The position numbers and the translations under genes are program-made. The notes beneath the pieces were generated by a model. The model was not told the DNA's origin and searched no databases. It was given only the letters and a program-made list of their open reading frames with translations. DNA of 64,000 nucleotides from NCBI GenBank assembly GCA_965263345.1, contig CBDHHC010000024.1, positions 124,001-188,000 on the forward strand, given 5' to 3'. Of the stretch, positions 32,986 to 42,337 are shown in pieces. The DNA comes from CBDHHC01 sp965263345. GTDB taxonomy: Bacteria > Pseudomonadota > Alphaproteobacteria > Rhizobiales > CBDHHC01. The first letter of the stretch is position 1. Every line of letters starts with the position of its first letter.

Positions 32986-33582
32986 TTAAACCGCTTTGGT
33001 TTTATACTCAGTAAGACAAACAGCTGCCAGTTCATTTGTAAAGTCTTGTAAGACGGACTTATCTTTAGAGGATAGTTTTGAATGCTCATGCCTGGATTTA
33101 TGCGTCAGTTCAGAACTGTTTCTGTTACAAGCATGCGAGGCAATAATATTACCGCTTTCGATGTCTATAAGCCGAACACGTCCGGCATAAGCCATACCAT
33201 TTGTGAATGTCAGCCCAGTAATATAATTCCACTTATAGGTATGAACATCAAGAATAAGGCCCGTCAGCCCCTTTTGTTTGGCAGCATTAACAAGTGATTT
33301 TGGATTTTGAGGAGTGTCAAAATACAAAGTCTCACCCTTGCCAGCAAGTTCATATTTACGAATGACATAGCGAATAAGAACATTTTCAGCTTTAACAGCT
33401 GGGTCTGGCATTGAAGTAATAGAGCCCTCAAAAGGAAATGGTTTCTCCTGAACTATATGAAGAGCCTTGCCTTTAAGAGAGAGACCTCTTTCATTAGCAA
33501 GTTCATAAGGTGCCTCAAGAGTATATGCTCCACAACCAGATAGGGTCAAAATGAATAAAAAAAGCAATGATATTTTACGCAT
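32986..33582 (-). CDS. Lipoprotein of unknown function inserted in the GTA cluster
   Basis: From Met-13 of the open frame (33582) the protein has 198 residues, with a lipoprotein signal and lipobox L-S-G-C near residue 17. The mature part has no recognised family. It holds R-L-I-D-I-E-S-G-N-I-I-A-S-H-A-C near 145, as in lipoproteins that show I-D-x-x-T-G-x-x-x-W strands. It is the only gene on the minus strand in the cluster, lying between g10 and g10.1, so it was inserted or is a 'moron'-type addition with its own promoter. It is flanked by short AT-rich gaps without visible terminal repeats. Confidence 0.75.
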   Translation of the reverse strand: MRKISLLFLFILTLSGCGAYTLEAPYELANERGLSLKGKALHIVQEKPFPFEGSITSMPDPAVKAENVLIRYVIRKYELAGKGETLYFDTPQNPKSLVNAAKQKGLTGLILDVHTYKWNYITGLTFTNGMAYAGRVRLIDIESGNIIASHACNRNSSELTHKSRHEHSKLSSKDKSVLQDFTNELAAVCLTEYKTKAV

Positions 33583-33694
33583 TATCCTAAATGCTCCTGG
33601 ATTTTTATTAATTTCCACACAATGGGTCGTAGTTGTATTTTCTCAACTACATAACCTAACTCATTATTCTTATTTAATATAATGAGGTAATTTT

Positions 33695-33901
33695 ATGACC
33701 ACGAACAACACTTTTAAACTCTCTTGGGGGTATTTGATAGCCTTTAGCCTATGTGAGTTAAAACTGAGCCCAGAGACGTTCTGGAATTTGTCATTCCGTG
33801 AATTGAATTCAATTTTAATGGCACAATATGGCAATCCGCTGGCAAAAAACATGACCCGGCAAGATCTTAATGAATTGATAGAGAAATATCCAAATGAGTA
33901 A
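33695..33901 (+). CDS. Tail assembly chaperone (g10.1, DUF2376/TAC_6)
   Basis: This 68-residue protein contains G-Y-L-I-A-F-S, L-K-L-S-P-E-T-F-W-N-L-S-F-R-E-L and Y-P-N-E at the end. The L-S-P-x-x-F-W-x-L-x-x-R-E-L core is characteristic of DUF2376 proteins that lie before the tape measure gene in GTAs. ATGAGGTAATTTT precedes the ATG. Its stop lies 6 nt before the tape measure start. Confidence 0.88.
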   Translation: MTTNNTFKLSWGYLIAFSLCELKLSPETFWNLSFRELNSILMAQYGNPLAKNMTRQDLNELIEKYPNE

Positions 33902-33907
33902 CGAATT

Positions 33908-34456
33908 ATGCTTGAAAACCTAAATGATAAAACCATTGAAATACGGGCAAACACAGATCAATTAAAACAGGATTTAAGAGAAGCGACAGCCATTACGGAA
34001 CGTTTTGGTCAAAAACTATCCGGTGCATTTATTGATGCCACCGTAAAAGGAAAAGATTTGGGCAGCGTCTTGCGATCTTTGGCTTTATCTTTATCAAGAA
34101 TGGCACTAAATCAGGCCTTAAAACCTGTGAACCAGGCGTTTGGTCAGATTTTTTCATCTTTTGCAAATAATGCAATAAAACCTTTCGCCAAAGGTGGGGT
34201 TTTAAATACGCCTGCCATATTTCCAATACAAGGCGGAATAGGATTGGCCGGTGAAGCTGGTCCAGAAGCAATTTTACCGCTCAGTCGAGGTAGCGACGGA
34301 CGTTTAGGAGTAGGTGTATCAGAAAGTCTGAAGACGCCAAATATCAACGTCACATTTAATATCAATACCAATGATGCAGAAAGCTTTAGGCAGTCTGAAT
34401 CCCAAATAACAGCCATGTTAAACCGCGCAGTCTCGCGCGGTACACGTAACCTTTAA
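33908..34456 (+). CDS. Short tail tape measure protein (g11)
   Basis: This 182-residue protein has an amphipathic start (T-I-E-I-R-A-N-T-D-Q-L-K-Q-D-L), a G-K-D-L-G-S-V-L-R-S-L-A-L-S-L-S-R-M-A motif near 50, then F-A-K-G-G-V-L-N-T-P-A-I-F-P near 93 and G-L-A-G-E-A-G-P-E-A-I-L-P-L near 112. This is the GTA g11 pattern. Ordinary phage tape measures are several times longer; the small size predicts a short tail, as for RcGTA. Confidence 0.9.
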   Translation: MLENLNDKTIEIRANTDQLKQDLREATAITERFGQKLSGAFIDATVKGKDLGSVLRSLALSLSRMALNQALKPVNQAFGQIFSSFANNAIKPFAKGGVLNTPAIFPIQGGIGLAGEAGPEAILPLSRGSDGRLGVGVSESLKTPNINVTFNINTNDAESFRQSESQITAMLNRAVSRGTRNL

Positions 34457-34473
34457 AGACAACCAAACATATA

Positions 34474-35112
34474 ATGACATTTCACGAAATTCGTTTCCCA
34501 ACAAATATATCCATTGCCTCTGAAGGTGGTCCTGAACGTAGGACAGAAATAGTAACGTTAGGATCAGGCCATGAAGAACGCAATACACGCTGGGCAGAGT
34601 CTAGACGCAGATTTAATGCAGGATATGGAATGAAATCTCTAAATGACCTTTATCAGGTCATAGAATTCTTTGAAGAACGACGAGGAAAGCTCCACGGTTT
34701 TCGCTGGAAAGATATAACAGATTTCAAATCAACTTCTCCGCAAAGCACCATAACAGATAATGATCAGATCATAGGCACAGGTAATGGAGCACAAACAACT
34801 TTCCAGCTGATTAAAACTTATGGAGGAGCATATGCACCTTATCAAAGGGAAGTTAGAAAACCTGTCTCAGGAACTGTAAAAATTGCTGTTGAGGGTATAC
34901 CACAACAGCTAAACACACATTACACGATTGAAGACACGACCGGTCAAATCATATTTCAAACAAACCACATTCCTCCTGCAAATTCTGTAATTACCGCGGG
35001 CTTTGAATTTGATGTACCCGTTAGATTTGATGTTGATCAGCTGTCTATTAATATCAGCCAGTTTAACGCTGGTAAAATTCCAAATATTCCAATCATTGAG
35101 ATACGCATATGA
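34474..35112 (+). CDS. GTA distal tail protein (g12, DUF2460/TIGR02217)
   Basis: This 212-residue protein begins F-H-E-I-R-F-P-T-N-I-S and has S-E-G-G-P-E-R-R-T-E-I-V, E-R-N-T-R-W-A-E-S-R-R-R-F-N-A-G-Y-G near 36, and G-F-R-W-K-D-I-T-D-F near 75. This is the TIGR02217 signature. In RcGTA it forms the distal tail ring. Its stop overlaps the next gene's start by 4 nt (ATGA). Confidence 0.93.
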   Translation: MTFHEIRFPTNISIASEGGPERRTEIVTLGSGHEERNTRWAESRRRFNAGYGMKSLNDLYQVIEFFEERRGKLHGFRWKDITDFKSTSPQSTITDNDQIIGTGNGAQTTFQLIKTYGGAYAPYQREVRKPVSGTVKIAVEGIPQQLNTHYTIEDTTGQIIFQTNHIPPANSVITAGFEFDVPVRFDVDQLSINISQFNAGKIPNIPIIEIRI

Positions 35113-35999
35113 AACAGCTTCCTTTAGGGCTTCAAGACCATTTAAATACAGGAACAACTACTCTTTGTTGGTGCTGGAGAGTGACAAGACAAGATGGCTT
35201 AGTACAAGGATTTACAGACCATGACAAAGATTTAGAATTTGATGGAACAAACTATAAGGCATCAACGGGTTTCAGCGGAACAGAACTTAAAGACTCAATC
35301 GGCTTAAATGTTGATAATATTGATGTAGATGGAGCCTTTAAATCTGAAAGCTTAACAGAAACAGATCTCAGCAAAGGACTTTATGATAATGCGACAGTAG
35401 AGTTGTTCAGGGTCAATTGGCAAAATACAGACCAAAGAATTTTAATGCGAACAGGTTCAATCGGTGAAGTTACAAGAAGTGAATATGCCTTCCGCGCAGA
35501 AATAAGAGGCCTGGCCCATCACCTGCAACAACCCAAAGGACGTTTATATCAATTCACTTGCGATGCGGATTTGGGAGATGGGCGCTGTAACGTCAATCTT
35601 AATCAACCTGCATTCCAGGCAACAGGATCTATCAGCGCAATATTGAATAACCGTAGTTTTGTCGTTTCGGGACTTGAAACTTATGAAGATGACTGGTTCA
35701 CGAGAGGTGTTATAAGAATAACCTCAGGTTCCCTGTTAGATCAAAAACAAGAAGTCAAATCACACTCAAAGCTAGGGAGTGTGATTTCGATAGAACTCTG
35801 GCAGCCCTTTATTGGAACGATGGAAGCAGGAAGCACATTTGAAATCACTGCCGGCTGTGACAAGCATTTCACAACATGTAAATCTAAATTCTCAAATGGT
35901 TTAAATTTCAGAGGGTTTCCTCATATCCCTGGCAATGATTACATCATGTCCTATCCCAACAAAGAGGACGGCAATCATAACGGTCAGAGTCGTCAATAA
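35109..35999 (+). CDS. GTA hub protein (g13, TIGR02218, DUF2163)
   Basis: This 296-residue protein matches TIGR02218: T-T-L-C-W-C-W-R-V near 17, G-F-T-D-H-D-K-D-L-E-F, and a C-terminal Cys-rich part with F-T-C-D-A-D-L-G-D-G-R-C near 155 and C-D-K-H-F-T-T-C-K-S-K-F near 260. These conserved cysteines bind an iron-sulphur cluster in the related RcGTA hub. F-R-G-F-P-H-I-P-G-N-D is the family end motif. Overlaps with g12 and g14 show tight coupling. Confidence 0.93.
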   Translation: MKQLPLGLQDHLNTGTTTLCWCWRVTRQDGLVQGFTDHDKDLEFDGTNYKASTGFSGTELKDSIGLNVDNIDVDGAFKSESLTETDLSKGLYDNATVELFRVNWQNTDQRILMRTGSIGEVTRSEYAFRAEIRGLAHHLQQPKGRLYQFTCDADLGDGRCNVNLNQPAFQATGSISAILNNRSFVVSGLETYEDDWFTRGVIRITSGSLLDQKQEVKSHSKLGSVISIELWQPFIGTMEAGSTFEITAGCDKHFTTCKSKFSNGLNFRGFPHIPGNDYIMSYPNKEDGNHNGQSRQ

Positions 36000-36430
36000 T
36001 GAATACTTCGCGCGATTTAATCATTAAGACAGCTCGAAGTTGGATAGGAACCCCATATCATCATCAGGCAAATTTAAAACAGGTTGGCTGTGATTGTTTA
36101 GGTTTAATTTTAGGGGTATACTCAGAACTCAATACAGCTCTGAAAATAGATCTTCCCAACTATACCCCAGATTGGGCAGAAACCCATAACAATGATTTAA
36201 TGCTCAATGGCATGAAAGATCATCTCAATCAGATTGAAATCTCACAAAAACAGAAAGGCGATGTTCTGTTATTTCGGTTTCGTGAAAACATGGCCGCAAA
36301 GCATGCCGCCATTCTATCCACAGAGAATAAAATGATACACGCCTTAGAAGGCGCAAATGTGAGTGAAGTTTATTTAAATAAGTGGTGGCATCGCAGAATA
36401 GCAGCCACATTTTGTTTCCCAGGAGTTTAA
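35999..36430 (+). CDS. NlpC/P60-family tail peptidase (g14)
   Basis: This 143-residue protein has a G-C-D-C-L-G-L motif with C33 as the catalytic cysteine and K-H-A-A-I-L with H102 as the catalytic His; W-I-G-T-P-Y-H-H precedes them in the usual position. GTA g14 is a cell-wall peptidase at the tail tip that opens recipient peptidoglycan. Its ATG overlaps the g13 stop by one base. Confidence 0.92.
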   Translation: MNTSRDLIIKTARSWIGTPYHHQANLKQVGCDCLGLILGVYSELNTALKIDLPNYTPDWAETHNNDLMLNGMKDHLNQIEISQKQKGDVLLFRFRENMAAKHAAILSTENKMIHALEGANVSEVYLNKWWHRRIAATFCFPGV

Positions 36431-36432
36431 CA

Positions 36433-39400
36433 ATGGCAACTTTAGCCCTAACAGCCGCCGGTAGTCTTGCCGGAAGCGCACTCTTGCCGTCAGGTCTATC
36501 AGTTCTTGGAACAACTCTGTCTGGCGCAGCCATAGGACAGGCGATTGGTGGTGTTGCAGGAAACTATATTGATGAAGCCTTGTTTGGCTCCTCAGGACAG
36601 TCAAGAGTTGTCGAAGGAGCAAGACTTTCTGAGCTGCATGTCATGGCATCAACAGAAGGGGTAGTTATTCCAAAACTTTATGGAAGAGCCAGATTGGGTG
36701 GTCAGATGATCTGGGCAACAAACCTGGAAGAAGAAATTATAACGAATACCCAAACCTCAGGCGGGTCCAAATTAGGCCCTCCAAAAAGCTCAACCACGAA
36801 GATAGACTATCTCTATTTTGCAAATTTTGCCGTTGGTTTATGTGAAGGAGAAATCTCTCGCATCGGCCGTATCTGGGCTGATGGAAAAGAATTAGATCTT
36901 TCCGCCTTTAGCTATCGGATTTATAAAGGAACAGAGGATCAAACACCAGATAGTCTGATAGAAGCAAAAGAAGGTGCAGGGCAAGCACCAGCCTATCGCG
37001 GATTGGCCTATATCGTTTTCGAACATATGCCACTGGCACAATTCGGAAATCGCATTCCGCAATTAAACTTTGAAGTATTCCGATCTGTTGATAATTTCTC
37101 CGAACAAGTCAAAGCTTTAACACTCATTCCAGGCGCAGGAGAATTTAGCTATCACCCTGAAGAAGTTACAAGAAAAGAAAACGGAACAACAATAACCGAA
37201 AATGTTCATACCAGACAAGGTGGATCAGATTGGACAGTATCTCTAAACGATTTACAAGACAGTTTACCCAAAGCAAAGTCAATATCCCTGATCGTGTCCT
37301 GGTTTGGTTCAGATTTAAGAGCAGGCCAGTGTGAGCTGAAACCAAAAGTTGAAAACACAGAAAAGCAAACATCTTTAAACTGGTTTGTTGCCGGAGAAAC
37401 AAGACAAACAGCAGATCTGGTGTCTCAAAAAGAGGGTAGGCCAGCTTTCGGCGGAACACCGTCAGATCAATCTATTATTGCAGCCATTCAGGATTTAAAA
37501 GCAAGAAATCTGAATGTTACTTTCTACCCTTTTATCCTGATGGATATTGAGGAGGGAAATAATTTGCCAGATCCATATACGGGCAACAGTTCTCAGTCAG
37601 TCTATCCCTGGCGTGGACGCATAACATGTGATCCAGCCCCAGGCATAACAGGAACACCGGATAAAACACCAAATGCCGCTAATCAGGTTTCAAATTTTGT
37701 TGGCAATGCCAATATCAATGATTTTACGATATCTGGAGAAACAGTAACCTATTCAGGGCCTCAAGAATGGTCCTTAAGGAGAATGGTATTACATTATGCA
37801 CATATTTGCTTAGCGGCAGGTGGAGTAGATGCTTTTATTATCAGCTCAGAACTAAAAGGCCTAACACAAATCAGAGATAGCGTATCCCGCTATCCCTTCG
37901 TAGAGGCACTTGTCCAGTTAGCCGCAGATGTAAAAACAATCTTAGGTCAAGAAACAAAAGTCACCTACGCAGCAGACTGGTCAGAATATTTCGGTCATCA
38001 ACCACAAGATGGTTCAAATGATGTTTATTTTCATCTCGATCCTTTATGGAGTTCGCCAAATATTGATGCAATTGGAATAGATGTTTATTGGCCTTTATCA
38101 GATTGGCGTGATGGAACAAGCCATTTGGATTATCAATCAGGCGTGCGTTCAATTTATGATCTGTCATATTTAAAACAGAAAATAATATCTGGAGAGGGCT
38201 ATGAATGGTTTTATCAATCTGACACAGATCGCGTCTCACAAAACAGAACGCCAATTACAGATGGTCAAAACAAACCCTGGGTCTTCAGATTTAAAGATAT
38301 TAAGTCCTGGTGGTCCAATTCGCATTATAATAGACCCAATGGCATTGAAGCGCAAATACCAACAGCATGGCAGCCACAATCAAAACCCATCTGGTTTACA
38401 GAATTAGGATGCCCGGCCGTTGATAAAGGTTCAAACCAGCCAAATGTCTTTTATGACCCTAAAAGCTCTGAATCTTTTTTCCCTTATTTTTCATCAAGAA
38501 CAAGGGATGACACAATTCAAAGACGTTATATCCAGGCATTTCAGGAGTTTTATAATCCAGATCATGAAGACTATATCACAGACAGCAATCCAGTCTCGAA
38601 CATTTATAATGATCACATGGTCGATCTGGATCAAATGTTTATATACAGTTGGGATGCACGGCCTTATCCAGCCTTTCCCTTGAACAGTTCAGTCTGGGCT
38701 GATGCGATCAATTGGGTTTATGGTCATTGGATCACAGGACGTATAGGTGATGCCCCACTAGCACAAACAGTCAGGCAGATACTGAACGATTATGGTTTTA
38801 CATCTTTTGAAGTCAGTAAACTCTATGGAAGTTTACAAGGCTTCGTAATAGATCGTATCATGTCGGCTCGTGATGCTCTGCAACCTCTTGAGCTAGCTTT
38901 TTTTATGGACAGCTATGAAACAGGAGGGCAGATAAAATTCCGACATAGAGGCGATGACGCCATTGTCAAAACAATAACAGCCAAGGAACTGGTCGAAACA
39001 TCTCCACAATCTGGTCTTTATGAAATTAAGCGTAAACAGGAAACAGAATTAGCAGCCATTGCCAAACTATCATACATTAACCCAGATCAGGACTATGCAC
39101 AGGCCACAGCAGAAGCAAGACGCTTAACTGTACACTCAGAACGCGTCGCCACGGCACAGCTTCCCTTAGCTATGACGCCATACCATATGCAAAGCTCTTC
39201 AGAAATTTGGCTACATGAAATATGGGCGTCTAGAGAACAAAGCAAACTGGAATTGCCACCAAGTGATTTGGCAATAGAGCCAACAGATCTCATACAATTA
39301 GAAACGAGTGGTCAGAATAAAATCTTTCGGATAACAGAAACATCAGACCAAAACAAAAGACAACTGATAGGCTTATCTATAGAACCAGCAATTTACAATG

Positions 39401-40392
39401 CAATCAGGACACCGGCCAGAGCAGTGGGCTTAGAAACACCAAGCAGTTTTGGTAAAACAACAGCCTATTTCATGGATTTGCCACTCATCGCAGAAGACGA
39501 CAATCCAGCAAGTGGATATATCGCAGCAACACAGTCTCCATGGCCAGGTGGTGTCGCGATCTATCAATCCCCCGAGCAGACAGGATATAGTCTTAACACT
39601 GTGATTTCAGCACCGGCAACACTAGGCGTAAGTTTAACAGATTTTTCATCCGGTCCAACAAGTCGATGGGATAACGGCAATCATCTGGATGTGCAATTAG
39701 AAACAGGAACACTCACCTCTCTCACTGAGAGTGCAGTGTTAAATGGTGAAAATCTCGCAGCCATAGAAACCACGACCAATAAATGGGAAGTGTTTCAGTT
39801 TCAAAACGCCGAATTGATTGCAGATAAAACCTATCGCCTGACAAATTTTTTAAGAGGCCAAAAAGGAACTGAATTATACATAGGTGATCCAACCCTTTCT
39901 GGAGCAAGATTTGTTCTTCTGGATCAATCCGTCGAACAAGTATCAATAAACGAGAATGATATAAACCTTCCATATTACTGGACATATGGTCCGGCGAATA
40001 AAACAATTGGCCATGAAAGCTATACGACGATTCAGCAAGATTTTTCTGGTCTAGGGTATAAACCCCTAAGTCCGGTACATGTTATGTCAAAATATATTGG
40101 CAATGACCTGGAAATTACTTGGATCAGACGGACAAGGTCAGGCGGAGATAATTGGGAAACGCCTGAAGTCCCATTGCAGGAGACACAAGAACGTTATGAT
40201 ATTGAAATTCTTGAGGGTTCAAATGTAAAGCGGCTTTTGACCAGTCAAACCCCAAGCGTTATTTATACTCAAGCAGATCAAATTTCTGATTGGGGGGCCT
40301 TGCAATCGTCATATACTATTCGTATTATGCAATTGAGTGAGCATGTTGGCCAGGGTCATCCAGCCCAGGCCGTAATTGGAGCCTCGCCCTAG
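36433..40392 (+). CDS. GTA TIM-barrel tail-tip/megatron protein (g15)
   Basis: This is 1319 residues from ATG 36433, which follows AGGAG; the frame also extends 17 codons upstream. It starts with an Ala/Gly-rich hydrophobic segment (1-45), then G-V-V-I-P-K-L-Y-G-R-A-R-L-G-G near 75. A TIM-barrel-like glycoside-hydrolase domain follows (about 420-740; Y-A-A-D-W-S-E-Y-F-G-H, D-A-I-G-I-D-V-Y-W-P-L-S-D-W-R-D, W-F-T-E-L-G-C-P-A-V-D-K-G). Next comes a phage-tail_3 region, and the end resembles the Rcc01698 C-terminal domain (R-G-Q-K-G-T-E). It forms the tail tip. The last two-fifths lack obvious carbohydrate-binding modules. Confidence 0.93.
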   Translation: MATLALTAAGSLAGSALLPSGLSVLGTTLSGAAIGQAIGGVAGNYIDEALFGSSGQSRVVEGARLSELHVMASTEGVVIPKLYGRARLGGQMIWATNLEEEIITNTQTSGGSKLGPPKSSTTKIDYLYFANFAVGLCEGEISRIGRIWADGKELDLSAFSYRIYKGTEDQTPDSLIEAKEGAGQAPAYRGLAYIVFEHMPLAQFGNRIPQLNFEVFRSVDNFSEQVKALTLIPGAGEFSYHPEEVTRKENGTTITENVHTRQGGSDWTVSLNDLQDSLPKAKSISLIVSWFGSDLRAGQCELKPKVENTEKQTSLNWFVAGETRQTADLVSQKEGRPAFGGTPSDQSIIAAIQDLKARNLNVTFYPFILMDIEEGNNLPDPYTGNSSQSVYPWRGRITCDPAPGITGTPDKTPNAANQVSNFVGNANINDFTISGETVTYSGPQEWSLRRMVLHYAHICLAAGGVDAFIISSELKGLTQIRDSVSRYPFVEALVQLAADVKTILGQETKVTYAADWSEYFGHQPQDGSNDVYFHLDPLWSSPNIDAIGIDVYWPLSDWRDGTSHLDYQSGVRSIYDLSYLKQKIISGEGYEWFYQSDTDRVSQNRTPITDGQNKPWVFRFKDIKSWWSNSHYNRPNGIEAQIPTAWQPQSKPIWFTELGCPAVDKGSNQPNVFYDPKSSESFFPYFSSRTRDDTIQRRYIQAFQEFYNPDHEDYITDSNPVSNIYNDHMVDLDQMFIYSWDARPYPAFPLNSSVWADAINWVYGHWITGRIGDAPLAQTVRQILNDYGFTSFEVSKLYGSLQGFVIDRIMSARDALQPLELAFFMDSYETGGQIKFRHRGDDAIVKTITAKELVETSPQSGLYEIKRKQETELAAIAKLSYINPDQDYAQATAEARRLTVHSERVATAQLPLAMTPYHMQSSSEIWLHEIWASREQSKLELPPSDLAIEPTDLIQLETSGQNKIFRITETSDQNKRQLIGLSIEPAIYNAIRTPARAVGLETPSSFGKTTAYFMDLPLIAEDDNPASGYIAATQSPWPGGVAIYQSPEQTGYSLNTVISAPATLGVSLTDFSSGPTSRWDNGNHLDVQLETGTLTSLTESAVLNGENLAAIETTTNKWEVFQFQNAELIADKTYRLTNFLRGQKGTELYIGDPTLSGARFVLLDQSVEQVSINENDINLPYYWTYGPANKTIGHESYTTIQQDFSGLGYKPLSPVHVMSKYIGNDLEITWIRRTRSGGDNWETPEVPLQETQERYDIEILEGSNVKRLLTSQTPSVIYTQADQISDWGALQSSYTIRIMQLSEHVGQGHPAQAVIGASP

Positions 40393-40717
40393 TTGGAGTC
40401 TAAGCTTGACGCAATTGCCAAACATATCTTGCCCTTCAGGATCTCTGCAAAGCCTGTCTATGCAGGATGATCTCTTATTGGGGTTAGATGGCATTACAAA
40501 ACATACAGTTAAGGCAAGAGGCCTTCCTGATGACGCCAAACCAGGCGCGCTTTATTGGGCAGAAAAAGTCAATCAAATTGGCTTATGGTCAGGCGTAGAA
40601 TGGCTCTACAAAGATGCTGAGCCAGGCGATTTGGTTTACATACGTGATGAAAATCAACTCTTTACCTGGGATGGCGTACATTTATCGCCACTCGCAATCC
40701 GTATCCCAATGCTCTAA
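40376..40717 (+). CDS. Protein downstream of g15, probable tail-tip accessory
   Basis: This 113-codon frame opens with TTG at 40376, overlapping the end of g15 by 17 nt; other TTG starts lie 11 and 14 codons in. The conserved-looking part is L-L-L-G-L-D-G-I-T-K, P-G-A-L-Y-W-A-E-K-V-N and G-V-E-W-L-Y-K-D-A-E-P-G-D-L-V-Y-I. It resembles the short DUF2793-type or carbohydrate-binding-like proteins sometimes coded after tail fibre genes, but I do not assign a family. The same tight spacing as in the cluster suggests it is the last gene of the operon. Confidence 0.6.
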   Translation: MEPRPSWSLSLTQLPNISCPSGSLQSLSMQDDLLLGLDGITKHTVKARGLPDDAKPGALYWAEKVNQIGLWSGVEWLYKDAEPGDLVYIRDENQLFTWDGVHLSPLAIRIPML

Positions 40718-40791
40718 GCAAACAAAAAACCATATCCCAAAAATACTCAAGCTTAACAGCTTATACATCCTTTAATATAATCGGAAAAAAC

Positions 40792-40953
40792 ATGACAGAT
40801 ACAACACAAGACAATCTGCTGATTGGCAGCTTGGTGACAGCCCCTGCCTGGGCCCCATGGCTCAGCACCTTCAACGAAATTCTAACATCCGCAACACTGG
40901 TATTGGGGGTGGTGATTGGAGTGGTGAAATTGTGGGGAATGGTTAAGCGCTGA
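40792..40953 (+). CDS. Small single-pass membrane protein after the GTA cluster
   Basis: This 53-residue frame starts at ATG 40792 and has one strong membrane segment (about 33-48, L-V-L-G-V-V-I-G-V-V-K-L-W) with a polar N-terminus and a K-R end. It is too short for the usual ORF cut-off. A holin- or tail-associated role is possible because of its position 75 nt after the tail operon, but this is inference. GGAAAAAAC precedes the ATG. Confidence 0.55.
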   Translation: MTDTTQDNLLIGSLVTAPAWAPWLSTFNEILTSATLVLGVVIGVVKLWGMVKR

Positions 40954-41245
40954 GAAAATATAAGAAATTAGAAAATAAGCGGCAATAATTCAAAAAAGAA
41001 ATTAGTAAAAAGCATATAAAACAGATAGATAAAAGATAAAGATAATATTTAACATAAATAAATATTGACGAAATGCCCAAATTTTGACTTAATGTAAAAA
41101 GTTAACATAATTATACTAAGTCAGATATAATATAAAAAATAACAAAGTTCAGAAAAATGTAGCTTTTCTGAAAACACCATTCTTTTGTCTATATTCTAAT
41201 AGGCCAGGTACTGAAATATCTGACAAACGCATGTGGGAGGCGGTT

Positions 41246-42322
41246 GTGAGGTATTTGGGGCGAGTTCTGAGTTTAGCCATAGTAGCTTCATTCTATACAT
41301 TATCAGCAAACGCAGGTGGAAGTCTGGTCGACCCAGCTCCAGTTCCATTGGCTTGGACAGGGTATTATATTGGTGGCGGATTAGGTGTTCATCAACTCAA
41401 AGCAGACGTGGATGTAAACTCTAAGACAAAATCTCGTTCAGCCGGACATTTTCTCTGCAAAGATAAAGATGGCAATCAAATAGCTTTTCAGTTGAATGAT
41501 GGCAGCGGCCCTGAGTCTTTTCTCAACCAGGGAGCAGATGCAACTGCAAAACAAGAGTTTGCTAAAACATGTATCCAGAATGATACCAAACCTGACATCT
41601 CAATAGGCGCATTAAATAACTATCAATCAGAATTTAACGTCTCAAATAGTGAGAGCTATTCAGGTGATTGGGGGCTCTTCGGGACAGGAACAATTGGATA
41701 TGACTACCAGATTTCCTCAAAAGCCGTATTTGGTGTATTCGCAAGTTTTGATTTTGGCAGCACAGATCTAGATTTCAAAAATACATTTACAGGTACCCCA
41801 ACAGGAACTTACACAGGTACAAATGATATTCCATCCTTAGCCGTAACCACATCTGGTGACCTAGAAGCAGACAAGGTATTTACAATAGGAGCTCGTTTTG
41901 GATACCTGTTTAACGAACAACAAACTCTCGGCTATGTACTTGCTGGTTATACACGTGCAACATTCAACGGTCAGTTAGGTTTAAATATTTCTGGGGATGA
42001 TACGCCAGCACCATCTTATGAATATGTACCGATAAATTTAACCGAGAACATTGATGAAAGACTAAATGGTATAAGCGTTGGGTTTGGCGCTGAGCATAGG
42101 TTGGATAGCAATTGGTCAATTCGTTTTGAATATCGTTATACTTGGTTTAACAATATTAAAAGAAAATTATCTGACTTTAAATTCAGCGATAACTCAGCTT
42201 TATTCTGTGATAAAAATGATAGCTGTGCAAATGTTTTTGCTAGATCAACAGAAACTGAAACAGAACTAGAAGTTGACCCGAGCTTGCAGTCAGTAAGAGC
42301 TGTTCTGTCCTATAGATATTAA
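41246..42322 (+). CDS. Outer-membrane beta-barrel protein
   Basis: This is 358 residues from a GTG at 41246, placed 5 nt after GGAGG; an ATG at 41231 would overlap that ribosome site. A signal peptide (about 1-24) is followed by W-T-G-Y-Y-I-G-G-G-L-G, the classical start of the outer-membrane beta-barrel (OmpA-like/porin-family) domain. Regular beta-strand motifs continue (A-R-F-G-Y-L-F, W-S-I-R-F-E-Y-R-Y-T), and it ends with aromatic Tyr (S-Y-R-Y), as BAM substrates do. Two long insert loops (about 30-110) carry Cys pairs. Function: surface barrel, ligand unknown. Confidence 0.85.
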   Translation: MRYLGRVLSLAIVASFYTLSANAGGSLVDPAPVPLAWTGYYIGGGLGVHQLKADVDVNSKTKSRSAGHFLCKDKDGNQIAFQLNDGSGPESFLNQGADATAKQEFAKTCIQNDTKPDISIGALNNYQSEFNVSNSESYSGDWGLFGTGTIGYDYQISSKAVFGVFASFDFGSTDLDFKNTFTGTPTGTYTGTNDIPSLAVTTSGDLEADKVFTIGARFGYLFNEQQTLGYVLAGYTRATFNGQLGLNISGDDTPAPSYEYVPINLTENIDERLNGISVGFGAEHRLDSNWSIRFEYRYTWFNNIKRKLSDFKFSDNSALFCDKNDSCANVFARSTETETELEVDPSLQSVRAVLSYRY

Positions 42323-42337
42323 TCTCAAACTTTCTGT

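Larger units (their letters stand above)
23518..40717 (+). mobile_element. RcGTA-type gene transfer agent structural cluster
   Basis: Fifteen plus-strand genes follow the order of the Rhodobacter capsulatus GTA head-tail cluster (g1 to g15): small and large terminase, portal, protease, capsid, g6, g7, g8, major tail, two tail chaperones, short tape measure, g12, g13, NlpC/P60 and TIM-barrel tail tip. The TIGR02217, TIGR02218 and GTA-TIM proteins and the very short tape measure argue for a GTA and not an ordinary prophage. There is no integrase, repressor, replication gene or flanking att site. Structural genes look intact. Two insertions break the cluster: 25274-27447 and 32986-33618. Confidence 0.88.

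Noticed and set aside
23518..40717. Active lysogenic prophage in place of a GTA
   Set aside because: No integrase, repressor, excision or replication genes and no att repeats were seen; the gene set and order match GTAs.
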